Below, in pieces: positions 45,699-55,206 of a DNA stretch of 64,000 nt (its first letter is position 1; every line of letters begins with the position of its first letter). Source of the stretch: Aestuariivita sp. (GTDB lineage: Bacteria; Pseudomonadota; Alphaproteobacteria; Rhodobacterales; Rhodobacteraceae); NCBI GenBank assembly GCA_018401465.1, contig JAGYKE010000004.1, forward strand, positions 868,001 through 932,000. Reading direction: 5' to 3'. Under the pieces are notes generated by a model, which was given only the letters and a program-made list of their open reading frames with translations, was not told the DNA's origin and did not search any database. The position numbers and the translations under genes are program-made.

Positions 45699-48600
45699 AT
45701 GGCCCGTTTTCCTGGTGCCCTTGCCGCATGGCTTCTGACCGCGACGCTGCTTTCGGCGCAGGGCGCGGTGCCCGACAACCGCTTCGTGGTGACGGGTGAT
45801 GTCGATTTCTACGGTTCGGACCTCGACTCGATCTTCGACACCGACCTGCAGACCTGCGCGCGCGCCTGCGCGATCAATCCCGATTGCCGGGCGTTCACCT
45901 TCAACGGCCGGTCGAATGCGTGCTTCCCGAAATCCGCGGTCAGCGACCGCACGCCCTTTGTCGGTGCGATTTCCGCAGAACGCGTGCCGACCGATCCTGC
46001 GGTTCTGGCCGGGGCGGATGCGTTGGCCGCGCGGCTGGCCTTCGTGGACGAGGGCGATCTTCGCTATGCGGGGGAACTGACCCGCGATATCGCTTTCGAG
46101 AATCCGCTGTCCGCGCAGACGTTGGAGGATGTGCTTGCCGCCGCGCAGGCCAGCCGGGGCGCGGGCGACACCCCGGGCGCGCTGCGCTGGCTGGGCATGG
46201 CGGTCGCGATGACCGACCGGGCCGATCTGTGGACCGAATACGCCTGGATGACGCTGTCGCTGCCCGACCGCGGCTGGCAGGACCAGCAGCGCAACCTGCG
46301 GCGTGCGCAACTGGCAGCGCTCAACGGTTATCTGCGGGGCCAGACGGGCGCGATCCGCGCCGGGGCGCTGGCGGCGATGGCCGAAGGGCTTGAACGGCAG
46401 GGCCGCCACCGCGACATGATCGGGGTTTTGCGCGTGGCCTTCGACGACGCCCCGCGCGAGGATATCGCGGCCGCGCTTGACCGGGCGATCGGGCTTTACG
46501 GGTTCCGCATCCTCGACACGCGCGTCGAAAGCGACGCCGCCGCGCCGCGTATCTGTGCCGATTTCTCGGAACCTCTCGTGCGGTCGGGCGTCGATTACGA
46601 ACCCTTCGTGCAGATGGGTGACGCGGCGCTGGCGGTCTCGGTGGACGGATCGACGCTCTGCCTCGACGGGGTGGAGCATGGCGCGCGCTACCGGATGACC
46701 TTCCGCGCGGGCCTGCCCGCCGCCTCGGGCGAGGCACTGACGAAGGACGTCACGATCACGCAATACGTGCGCGACCGCAGCCCGCAGGTGCGCTTCCCGG
46801 GGCGGACTTATGTCCTGCCCAAGGCCGCCGACGCCGCAATCCCGGTCGAGACGGTGAACCTTGCCCGGGTGGAACTGCGGCTGCGCGCGGTCTCTGATCG
46901 CAACCTTCTGCGCGCGGTGCAGGACGGCTATTTCGGGCGGCCCTTGTCGAAATGGGAGGACGACGCCTTTTCCGCCGACATCGCGCGCGAGGTCTGGACC
47001 GGCACGGGCGAGGTGCGGATGGAGCTGAACCGCGACGTCACCACCCGCCTGCCGCTGGGCGAGGTTCTGGCGGGCCTTCCCACGGGGATCTATGCGCTGA
47101 GCGCGCGTGACCCCAACGGCGACGAATGGGAAGGGGCCGGGGCGATGCAATGGTTCGTGCTGTCCGATCTGGGCCTGACGGCCTTCGCGGGCACCGACGG
47201 TCTGCACCTGAACGTGCGCGCCCTGTCGGATGCGGGCCCGCGCGACGGCGTAACGCTGACGCTGGTGTCGCGCGCGAACGAGGTTCTGGGCACCACAATC
47301 ACCGATGCCGAAGGCTGGGCGAGCTTCGCCGCCGGACTGACGCGCGGTTCGGGGGCCGGTGCCCCCGCGCTGGTGCTGGCCGAGGACGGGACCGACGATC
47401 TGGCCTTCCTGACGCTGACCGATCCCGCCTTCGATCTGTCCGACCGCGGCGTCGAAGGGCGCGCATTGGCCGGGCCGGTCGATGTGTACCTGACGCCCGA
47501 CCGCGGTGCCTATCGCGCGGGCGAGGTGATCCATGCCACGGCGCTGACCCGCGATGCGCGCATGCTCGCGGTGGACGGGCTGCCGCTGGTCGCCACGCTG
47601 TCGCGCCCCGACGGGGTGGAACATGCGCGTCTGGTGTCGGACGGCGGTGTCGCGGGCGGGCATGTCTTCGCCTTCGGCCTTGGCGAAACCGTGCCGCGCG
47701 GGACCTGGACGCTGGCGCTGCGCTCTGATCCAGAAGGGCCGGTCCTGGCCGCCCGGCAGGTCCTGGTCGAGGATTTCCTGCCCGAACGCATCGACTTCAC
47801 GCTTGGCCTGCCAGACGCGCCGCTCCGCCCGGGCGACGCGCCGCCGCTGAGTGTCGAGGCGCGCTATCTCTTCGGCGCGCCGGGCACCGGTCTGACGGTC
47901 GAGGGCGATGTCTTCCTGCGCGGCACGCGCGAGCTGGCGGACTGGCCGGGATACCGGTTCGGCCGCCATGACGACGTGCCGCGCACGCGCAACAGCTATT
48001 TCTCGGGCGGGCCGACCGACGGGAACGGCCGCGCGGTGGCCCGGATCGAAATCCCCGAGATCGACGCGACGGGCGTCCCGCTGACCGCGACCGTGGTCGC
48101 GCGCATCGCCGAAGGATCGGGGCGGCCCGTGGAACGGCGGCTCAGCGTTCCGGTGCAGCCTTCGGGGCCGGTGATCGGTATCCGCCCGCTGTTCGAGGAC
48201 GTGGTGCCCGAAGGGTCGGATGCGTCGTTCCAGGTCGTGGCGCTGTCGCCCGACCTCTCCGCCCGACCCATGCAGCTGCGCTGGACGCTGAACCGGGTCG
48301 AGACGCGCTATCAATGGTTCCAGCTTTACGGATCGTGGGACTGGGAGGCGGTCACCCGCCGTACCCGCATCGCCACGGGCGAGATCGCCTTCGACGGCAG
48401 TCCGCTGCGCCTTGACGCGCCGGTCGACTGGGGCCGCTACGAGCTGATCGTCGAAGCTGTGGGCGGCGAGCCGGTTTCCGCTTCGCAGGATTTCCACGCG
48501 GGCTGGTATGCGCCCGCCGACAGTTTCGACACACCCGACACGCTGGACTTGTCGCTTGACCGGCCGGGATACGCGCCGGGCGACACCGCGCGGCTGCGTA

Positions 48601-51125
48601 TCGTGCCGCGATATGCGGGCACCGCGCTGATCACGGTGCTGTCGTCCGAGGTCATCGCCCGGCAGATCGTCGAGGTGACCGAGGGCGAGAACCTGATCCC
48701 GATCGAGGTGACCGATGCCTGGGGCGCGGGCGCCTATGTCACGGCCAGCGTGATCCGGCCCATGGATGTGGCGGCGGGTCAGAACCCGGCGCGGTCGCTG
48801 GGTCTGGCCTATGCGGCGGTCAGCCCCGGCGACCGGCAGCTTGCCGTGACGCTGGACGCGCCCGAGGTGATCCAGCCCCGCACGACCCAGCGCGTGGGCC
48901 TTCGCGTCGATGGTGCCACGGCGGGCGATCCGGTCTGGGTGACGCTGGCGGCGGTCGATCTGGGCATCCTGAACCTGACCGGGTTCGAGGCGCCCGATCC
49001 GTCGGCCCATTACTTCGGCCAGCGTCGGCTTGGGGTCGAATTGCGCGATCTCTATGGTCGTCTCATCGACGGGATGAACGGGGCGGCGGGGATCGTCAGG
49101 TCCGGCGGCGACGGCAATGCCGGTCTGCGCATGAAGGCCCCGCCGCCGACCGAGAAGCTGGTGGCGCAGTTCACCGGCCCCGTCCGCGTGGCCGAAGACG
49201 GAACGGCCTGGGTCAATCTGGACATTCCCGCCTTCAACGGCACCGTCCGGCTGATGGCCGTCGCGTGGAGCCCTCGCGCCGTGGGTCAGGCCAGCAGCGA
49301 CATGATCGTGCGCGATCCGGTGGTGGCGCAGGTCAGCCGGCCGCGCTTCCTTGCTCCGGGCGACACATCGCGCATGCGGATCGAGCTGATCCACGCCGAA
49401 GGGCCCGCAGGCGCGGTGCAGATCGCTATTGACGCGCCCGGTGCGGTGACTTTGTCGGCCCGCGCGGCCGAGACGGTGCTGACCGAACAGGGGCGGCAGA
49501 CCATCGACCTGGCGCTGTCGTCGGACGTGATCGGCGACCACGCGCTGCGGCTGTCGCTGACCACGCCGGGGGGCGAGGTGCTGACCCGCGACTATGTCCT
49601 GCCGGTGCGCGCCAATGACCCCGAGATCGCGGTCACGCGCCGCTTCTCGCTGGGCGCGGGCGAGACGTTCACCCTGGATACCGCCGTCTTCGCCGACATG
49701 CGGCCGGGCACGGGGTCGACGCTTGTCTCGGCGGGGCCACTGGCGCGGTTCGACGCGCCGGGTTTGCTGACGCTTCTGAACCGCTATCCCTATGGCTGCA
49801 CCGAACAGGTGACGTCGCAGGCGATGCCGCTTCTCTATCTGAGTTCCGTGGCGCAGGCGGCGGGCCTCGGGTCGCAGGGCGACATCGACCGGCAGGTTGA
49901 GGCCGCCATCGGCCAGATCGTGGCGCGGCAGGCGTCGAACGGGGCCTTCGGGCTTTGGAGGGCGGAATCGGACGGCGATCTCTGGCTGGATGCCTATGTC
50001 ACCGATTTCCTCGGACGCGCCCGGGTCGAAGGGCACAGGGTGCCTGACCGGGTGTTTTCCATGGCGCTCGACAACCTGCGGAACCGGCTGAACTATGCCT
50101 CCGACTTCGAGAGCGGGGGCGAGGATATCGCCTATGCCCTTCTGGTGCTGGCGCGCGAAGGGGCGGCGTCGATGGGTGACCTGCGCTATTATGCCGATGA
50201 ACGCGGCGACGCCTTCGGCAGCCCGCTGGCCGCCGCGCAGATCGGTGCGGCGCTGGCCGCCTATGGCGACCAGTTGCGGGCCGACCGGATGTTCGCGCAG
50301 GCGCAGCGGCAGCTCGATGCGCTGCAGGGCGACGGGATGCCGGTCTGGCGCGCGGATTACGGCACGCGCCTGCGCGATGCGGCGGGTGTGCTGACCCTTG
50401 CCGCCGAGGCGGGCAGTCAGGCGATCGACCGCGACGCCCTGACGACCCGCGTCGCGCTGACCGACACGCGGCGGTCCACGCAGGAGGCGGCCTGGTCGCT
50501 TCTTGCCGCGCATGCGCTGATCGCGTCGCCGGGGGCGCAGGGCCTTGCCGTGAACGGCGTGGCGGTGGACGGGCCCTTCGTGCGGCTTCTCGAAGACCGC
50601 ATGACCGAAGGGCTTGCCATCACCACGACACTTGAGGCGACCGATCTGACGCTGACCACCATCGGCGTGCCGGTGATCGCGCCGCCTGCAGGCGGCACCG
50701 GCTACGCCATCCGGCGCGAACATTTCACGCTTGACGGTGAACGGCTGGACGCATCGGCTCTGCGGGTCGGCCAGCGCTTCGTGACGGTGCTGACCGTCGA
50801 TCCCGCCAGCGATCTGGGCGCGCGGCTCATGGTGGACGATCCGCTGCCCGCGGGGGTCGAGATCGACAACCCCAGCCTGTTGCGGTCGGGGGATGTGCGC
50901 GCGCTTGACTGGCTGACGCTGTCCGAAGCGCGGCATGCCGAATTCCGCTCCGACCGGTTCCTCGCGGTGGTCGATCTTCGGGGGCGGGACCGGGTGACGC
51001 TGGCCTATGTCGCCCGCGCGGTCAGCCCGGGCGCGTATCACCACCCCGCTGCGTCGGTCGAGGACATGTACCGCCCGACCCAGCGCGCGCGCACCGATAC
51101 GGGCCGGGTGACCATCGCGGAATGA
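45699..51125 (+). CDS. Bacterial alpha-2-macroglobulin with N-terminal PAN/Apple-like domain
   Basis: An 1808-residue periplasmic protease trap. A signal peptide (residues 1-22) is followed by a Cys-rich PAN/Apple-like module (CARACAINPDCRAFTF and CFPK), then MG domains and the A2M core. The thioester motif is intact as YPYGCTEQ with Cys1367. After thioester reaction with a protease the molecule is thought to cage it, protecting the envelope. Its TGA overlaps the PBP1C ATG (ATGA at 51122-51125), the usual A2M-PBP1C pair, which suggests joint repair of damaged peptidoglycan. The Cys near the N-terminus for lipidation is absent. Confidence 0.95.
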   Translation: MARFPGALAAWLLTATLLSAQGAVPDNRFVVTGDVDFYGSDLDSIFDTDLQTCARACAINPDCRAFTFNGRSNACFPKSAVSDRTPFVGAISAERVPTDPAVLAGADALAARLAFVDEGDLRYAGELTRDIAFENPLSAQTLEDVLAAAQASRGAGDTPGALRWLGMAVAMTDRADLWTEYAWMTLSLPDRGWQDQQRNLRRAQLAALNGYLRGQTGAIRAGALAAMAEGLERQGRHRDMIGVLRVAFDDAPREDIAAALDRAIGLYGFRILDTRVESDAAAPRICADFSEPLVRSGVDYEPFVQMGDAALAVSVDGSTLCLDGVEHGARYRMTFRAGLPAASGEALTKDVTITQYVRDRSPQVRFPGRTYVLPKAADAAIPVETVNLARVELRLRAVSDRNLLRAVQDGYFGRPLSKWEDDAFSADIAREVWTGTGEVRMELNRDVTTRLPLGEVLAGLPTGIYALSARDPNGDEWEGAGAMQWFVLSDLGLTAFAGTDGLHLNVRALSDAGPRDGVTLTLVSRANEVLGTTITDAEGWASFAAGLTRGSGAGAPALVLAEDGTDDLAFLTLTDPAFDLSDRGVEGRALAGPVDVYLTPDRGAYRAGEVIHATALTRDARMLAVDGLPLVATLSRPDGVEHARLVSDGGVAGGHVFAFGLGETVPRGTWTLALRSDPEGPVLAARQVLVEDFLPERIDFTLGLPDAPLRPGDAPPLSVEARYLFGAPGTGLTVEGDVFLRGTRELADWPGYRFGRHDDVPRTRNSYFSGGPTDGNGRAVARIEIPEIDATGVPLTATVVARIAEGSGRPVERRLSVPVQPSGPVIGIRPLFEDVVPEGSDASFQVVALSPDLSARPMQLRWTLNRVETRYQWFQLYGSWDWEAVTRRTRIATGEIAFDGSPLRLDAPVDWGRYELIVEAVGGEPVSASQDFHAGWYAPADSFDTPDTLDLSLDRPGYAPGDTARLRIVPRYAGTALITVLSSEVIARQIVEVTEGENLIPIEVTDAWGAGAYVTASVIRPMDVAAGQNPARSLGLAYAAVSPGDRQLAVTLDAPEVIQPRTTQRVGLRVDGATAGDPVWVTLAAVDLGILNLTGFEAPDPSAHYFGQRRLGVELRDLYGRLIDGMNGAAGIVRSGGDGNAGLRMKAPPPTEKLVAQFTGPVRVAEDGTAWVNLDIPAFNGTVRLMAVAWSPRAVGQASSDMIVRDPVVAQVSRPRFLAPGDTSRMRIELIHAEGPAGAVQIAIDAPGAVTLSARAAETVLTEQGRQTIDLALSSDVIGDHALRLSLTTPGGEVLTRDYVLPVRANDPEIAVTRRFSLGAGETFTLDTAVFADMRPGTGSTLVSAGPLARFDAPGLLTLLNRYPYGCTEQVTSQAMPLLYLSSVAQAAGLGSQGDIDRQVEAAIGQIVARQASNGAFGLWRAESDGDLWLDAYVTDFLGRARVEGHRVPDRVFSMALDNLRNRLNYASDFESGGEDIAYALLVLAREGAASMGDLRYYADERGDAFGSPLAAAQIGAALAAYGDQLRADRMFAQAQRQLDALQGDGMPVWRADYGTRLRDAAGVLTLAAEAGSQAIDRDALTTRVALTDTRRSTQEAAWSLLAAHALIASPGAQGLAVNGVAVDGPFVRLLEDRMTEGLAITTTLEATDLTLTTIGVPVIAPPAGGTGYAIRREHFTLDGERLDASALRVGQRFVTVLTVDPASDLGARLMVDDPLPAGVEIDNPSLLRSGDVRALDWLTLSEARHAEFRSDRFLAVVDLRGRDRVTLAYVARAVSPGAYHHPAASVEDMYRPTQRARTDTGRVTIAE

Positions 51126-53167
51126 GACGCGCGGGCCTTGCCCTGATCCTTGCCGGCGGCCTTCTGGCCGCGGGCGCAGGCACGCGCGACGCGGTGTCGG
51201 ACTGGGTCGACCTGACCGACCTGCCGCCCGTCCTTACGGATACCTCGGTCGAAGTGCTGGCGCGCGACGGCACGCTTCTGCGCGCCTTTCCGGTCGAGGA
51301 CGGGCGCTGGCGGCTCGCGCTGTCGCTGGCCGGGACGGACCCGGCCTTCATCGACATGCTGATCGCCTATGAAGACCGGCGCTTCCGGTCGCATGGCGGG
51401 GTCGATGCGCTGGCGCTGCTGCGTGCGGCGGGGCAGGCCGCATGGAACGGGCGCGTCGTATCGGGGGGATCGACGCTGACCATGCAGGTGGCGCGGCTGC
51501 TCGAGAACGGCAGCACGGGGCAATGGCCGGGCAAGCTGCGCCAGATGCGCGTGGCGCTGGCGTTGGAGCGGCGGTTTACAAAGGATCAGATCCTGGGGCT
51601 TTACCTTTTGCACGCGCCTTACGGCGGCAATGTCGAAGGGCTGCGCGCGGCGTCGCTTGCGTGGTTCGGGAAGGACCCGCGCCGCCTGACGCCGGCCGAG
51701 GCGGCACTTCTGGTCGCCCTGCCGCAATCGCCCGAGGCGCGCCGCCCTGACCGGCATGCAGAGGCCGCCCGCGCCGCGCGTGACCGCGTGCTCGACCGCA
51801 GCCTGCGGGCAGGCCTCATCGACGGGGCCGGGGCAGAGGCGGCGCGGATCGACCCGATGCCACGGCGCCTGCGGCCCTTCCCGGCCCTTGCGCCGCATCT
51901 GGCCGAACGCGTCGCGGCGGGCGCGCCCGACCGCCGGGTGCACCGTACGACGATCGATCCCCGCATCCAGCGCGGGGCCGAGACGGCGCTGGCCGCCGCG
52001 ATGCGGGACGCACCGCCGCAGGTGTCGGGCGCGGTGGTGGTCGCCGATCACCGCACCGACGAAATTCTTGCGCTGGTGGGCTCGCCCGACCATACCGACA
52101 CCGCGCGGCAGGGCTTTGTCGACATGACGCAGGCGGCGCGGTCGCCGGGATCGACGCTGAAACCGCTGGTCTATGCGATGGCCTTCGACCGTGGCCTCGC
52201 CCATCCCGAAACGTTGATCCATGACGGCCCGGTCAGTTTCGGCCGCTATGCGCCACAGAACTTCGACGGCGTGTTCCGGGGCGATGTCCGCATGCGCGAG
52301 GCGCTTCAGGTCTCGCTCAACATCCCGGTGATCAAGCTGACCGATGCGCTGGGGCCCGCGCGGGTGATGGCGGCGCTGGCCCGGGCAGGGGTGAAGGCGG
52401 AACTACCGGGTGGCAGGCCGGGGCTGGCCGTGGCGCTGGGCGGGCTGGGGGTGAGCCTTCAGGACATGACCCAGCTTTACGCGGGGCTGGCCCGGGGCGG
52501 GGTGGCGGTGCGGCTGACCCATCTGGCCGGAGAGGGGGGGGAAGACGGCGCGCCCATCGTGTCGCCCACCGCCGCGTGGTACGTGGGCGACATCCTTGCG
52601 GGCCTCGCACCGCCGGCGGGTGCGCCCGCGCGTGCGGTCGCCTACAAGACCGGCACGAGCTACGGGCACCGCGATGCCTGGGCCATCGGCTGGGACGGGG
52701 CGCATGTTGTGGGCGTCTGGCTGGGCCGTGCTGACGGCACGCCGGTGCCCGGAGCCTATGGGGCGGATGCCGCCGCGCCGGTCCTGTTCGACGTCTTCGC
52801 GCGGATCAAGCCCGATTTCGCCGCGCTGCCCGCGCCGCCGCCGCAGGCGCTACTTCTCGGGGCGGCGTCGCTGCCGCGCCCGCTGCAACGGTTCGAGGAT
52901 CGCGGCACCGATCCGGCGGCTGCCGACCGCCCGGTCCTGACCTTTCCGCCCGACGGCGCGGCACTTGCCCCGGGGCCTGACGCGCTGACCGTCAAGCTGC
53001 GCGGCGGGCGCGCGCCCTTCACCCTGTTGGCCGACGGTCTGCCCGTCGCCACCGGGCAATTTGCGCGGGAAATCGAAGTGCCGCGCCCCGGTCCGGGGTT
53101 TTCGGCGCTGGTGCTGGTGGATGCGGACGGGCGGTCAGACCGTGTGACGATCCGGCTGCTTGATTAA
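51122..53167 (+). CDS. pbpC: Penicillin-binding protein 1C
   Basis: A 681-residue bifunctional peptidoglycan synthase. After an N-terminal helix the glycosyltransferase domain has the catalytic Glu84 in YEDRRFRSHGGVD and GGSTLTMQVARLLENG; the transpeptidase domain has the SxxK serine S344 in SPGSTLKPLVYA, and K509TGTSYGHRDAWAIG. A C-terminal BiPBP_C-type domain follows. It starts within the A2M stop. Its TAA overlaps the stop of the convergent membrane-protein gene by 4 nt. Confidence 0.96.
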   Translation: MRRAGLALILAGGLLAAGAGTRDAVSDWVDLTDLPPVLTDTSVEVLARDGTLLRAFPVEDGRWRLALSLAGTDPAFIDMLIAYEDRRFRSHGGVDALALLRAAGQAAWNGRVVSGGSTLTMQVARLLENGSTGQWPGKLRQMRVALALERRFTKDQILGLYLLHAPYGGNVEGLRAASLAWFGKDPRRLTPAEAALLVALPQSPEARRPDRHAEAARAARDRVLDRSLRAGLIDGAGAEAARIDPMPRRLRPFPALAPHLAERVAAGAPDRRVHRTTIDPRIQRGAETALAAAMRDAPPQVSGAVVVADHRTDEILALVGSPDHTDTARQGFVDMTQAARSPGSTLKPLVYAMAFDRGLAHPETLIHDGPVSFGRYAPQNFDGVFRGDVRMREALQVSLNIPVIKLTDALGPARVMAALARAGVKAELPGGRPGLAVALGGLGVSLQDMTQLYAGLARGGVAVRLTHLAGEGGEDGAPIVSPTAAWYVGDILAGLAPPAGAPARAVAYKTGTSYGHRDAWAIGWDGAHVVGVWLGRADGTPVPGAYGADAAAPVLFDVFARIKPDFAALPAPPPQALLLGAASLPRPLQRFEDRGTDPAAADRPVLTFPPDGAALAPGPDALTVKLRGGRAPFTLLADGLPVATGQFAREIEVPRPGPGFSALVLVDADGRSDRVTIRLLD

Positions 53168-55206
53168 CGCCGCCCTTCGCGCAGCCAGCCCGCCAGCAGG
53201 AACCCCGACGCCAGCAGCAGAACAAGCCATGCAGGCAGAAGCGGGATCTGCGTGACGTTCAGTGTCTCATACGCGTCGCGGGGGGTCAGGCCTATCCAGC
53301 CGCGCCCTGCGGCGGGGCGGCCTTCGCGCACGTTGCGCAGGCCCGGCACGCCGTCTTCCAGCCGCAGCACGCCGCCGCGCAGGCTGGCGACCACGGGGTC
53401 GACGATGTCGCCCGTGGCGATGGTTTCCTCGAATTCACGGGGCGCGGCAGGGCCAAGGCCGATCACCGCCTCGCGGTCGCCTTCGGCCAGGCGGTAAAGC
53501 CCGATCTCGGGGCCGCGCCATGTGGCCTCGAACCGGCCCGGGCTCACTTCGGCCAGCGGCACCTCGACCGTTTCGCCCGACGGCGTCGTGACCGTCACCG
53601 CGCCCACATCGGTCCCAAGGCTGCGGCGGATGATGCGCATGGTCTGGCCGGTCGCATCGGCCCAGAGCGCTTCTTCCTCAAGCTCGGGTTCCTTCATCAT
53701 CCAGTGCGCCAGACGGCGCAGCAGTTCGAGCTGCGGGCCGCCGCCCTCGTATCCCCGGCTCCAGAGCCAGGCGTGATCGGAGGCCAGCAGCGCCACCCGC
53801 CCCTCGCCCACCCGGTCGAGGATCAGCAGCGGGCGGCCATCCTTGCCCTCCATCACGATGTCGCCGCTTTTGGCGGTGACGTCGATCTGGCGCAACCACG
53901 ACCCCCATGTATCGCCCGCACCCAGATCGGCGGTCACCGGGTGGCGCTGGCCGAGTTCGGACACGGTGGGGCGGTAGCGTTCGTCGATCACGCGGGCCGT
54001 CGGTTCGCCCGGCACGATCGAGGCGAGCGGCGACCGGTACAGGCTGTCGGCGCCCGCGAAATCGGGACCTGTCGCCATCAGCACCGCACCGCCTTCGCGC
54101 ACGTAATTCGCGACGTTTTCCAGATAGATCGACGGCAGGATGCCGCGCCGCTTGTAGCGGTCGAAGATGATCAGGTCGAAATCGCCGATCTTTTCAAGGA
54201 ACAGCTCGCGCGTGGGGAAGGCGATGAGGCTGAGTTCGTTGACCGGCACGCCGTCTTGCTTTTCCGGCGGGCGCAGGATGGTGAAATGCACCAGATCGAC
54301 CGCGCTGTCGGATTTCAGCAGGTTGCGCCAGGTGCGGCTGCCCTGATGCGGTTCGCCCGACACCAGCAGCACCCGCAGCCGGTCGCGCACGCCGTTCATC
54401 TGGATGAGCGCGGTGTTGTTGCGGTCGGTCAGTTCGCCGTCGGCCATGGGCAGCGTGAACTGCAACACGTTGCGCCCGCCATGGGGCAGCGTCACCGGCA
54501 CGTCGAGGTCCTGCCCGATGGGCACCTCGACACGCTGCGGCTCGCCCCCGTCAATCGAGATGTCGAGCGGCGCCATGACCAGCCCGGGGGGCACGTCGCC
54601 CGTATCCTCGACCCGAAGGGTCAGGGTCACGGTTTCGCCGATGATGGAGAAGGCAGGCGCGTTGCGCACGATCAGGCGGCGGTCCCAGTCGCCGTCCCGC
54701 CCGGTCAGCAGGACATGCAGCGGCGCGGGCAGGTCGGGCGCGCGGTCGATGTCGTGCAACCGCCCGTCGGTGAGCGCGATGATCCCCGCGATGCGGGCGC
54801 GCGGTTCCTCGGCCAAAGCCTCGGCGATGGCGGTCATGAGTTCGGTGCCCGCGTCGCCTTCGCCGTCTGCCAGCGTGATGCGGCGCAGTTCGGTATTGTC
54901 GCGCGCGGCGATCCGTTGGGCGAGGTCTTCCGCCGCCGCGTCGGTCTGGGCGGGGCGGTCCGACAGCGACTGGCTGGCGCTGCGGTCTTCCACCATGATC
55001 ACGATGTCGGAGAGCGCGGCGCGCTCTTCCTCCTGATAGGCCGGACCGGCAAGCGCCGCGACGATCACCGCGGCGGCCAACATGCGCAGCCCCCAGCCAG
55101 ACAGGCCGCGCAGGCCCGCCAGAAGGACGGTCGCCAGCGCCACCGCCATGACGGCGTAGAACGCGGACCACGGGATCAGCGGGTCGAAGACGATGGTCCC
55201 GGTCAT
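53164..55206 (-). CDS. Membrane protein with glutamine-amidotransferase-like periplasmic domain
   Basis: A 680-residue protein with two N-terminal helices (AFYAVMAVALATVLLAGLRG, WGLRMLAAAVIVAALAG) and one at the C-terminus (LPAWLVLLLASGFLLAGWL). The middle holds a von Willebrand A-like segment (DIVIMVEDRSASQSLSD), beta-sandwich regions and a class I GATase-like region (DLIIFDRYKRRGILPSIY, NYVREGGAVLMATGPDFAG). It is the last gene of the MoxR-DUF58-BatA/DUF4159 operon, overlapping its neighbour by 4 nt. The role is unknown; envelope quality control is inferred from the operon. Confidence 0.82.
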   Translation of the reverse strand: MTGTIVFDPLIPWSAFYAVMAVALATVLLAGLRGLSGWGLRMLAAAVIVAALAGPAYQEEERAALSDIVIMVEDRSASQSLSDRPAQTDAAAEDLAQRIAARDNTELRRITLADGEGDAGTELMTAIAEALAEEPRARIAGIIALTDGRLHDIDRAPDLPAPLHVLLTGRDGDWDRRLIVRNAPAFSIIGETVTLTLRVEDTGDVPPGLVMAPLDISIDGGEPQRVEVPIGQDLDVPVTLPHGGRNVLQFTLPMADGELTDRNNTALIQMNGVRDRLRVLLVSGEPHQGSRTWRNLLKSDSAVDLVHFTILRPPEKQDGVPVNELSLIAFPTRELFLEKIGDFDLIIFDRYKRRGILPSIYLENVANYVREGGAVLMATGPDFAGADSLYRSPLASIVPGEPTARVIDERYRPTVSELGQRHPVTADLGAGDTWGSWLRQIDVTAKSGDIVMEGKDGRPLLILDRVGEGRVALLASDHAWLWSRGYEGGGPQLELLRRLAHWMMKEPELEEEALWADATGQTMRIIRRSLGTDVGAVTVTTPSGETVEVPLAEVSPGRFEATWRGPEIGLYRLAEGDREAVIGLGPAAPREFEETIATGDIVDPVVASLRGGVLRLEDGVPGLRNVREGRPAAGRGWIGLTPRDAYETLNVTQIPLLPAWLVLLLASGFLLAGWLREGRR

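Noticed and set aside
45678-51044. A very long open frame (about 1788 codons) antisense to the alpha-2-macroglobulin gene
   Set aside because: It is a high-GC shadow: extremely rich in Arg, Gly, His and Asp, with no domain motif, whereas the + strand protein has a signal peptide and a thioester motif.
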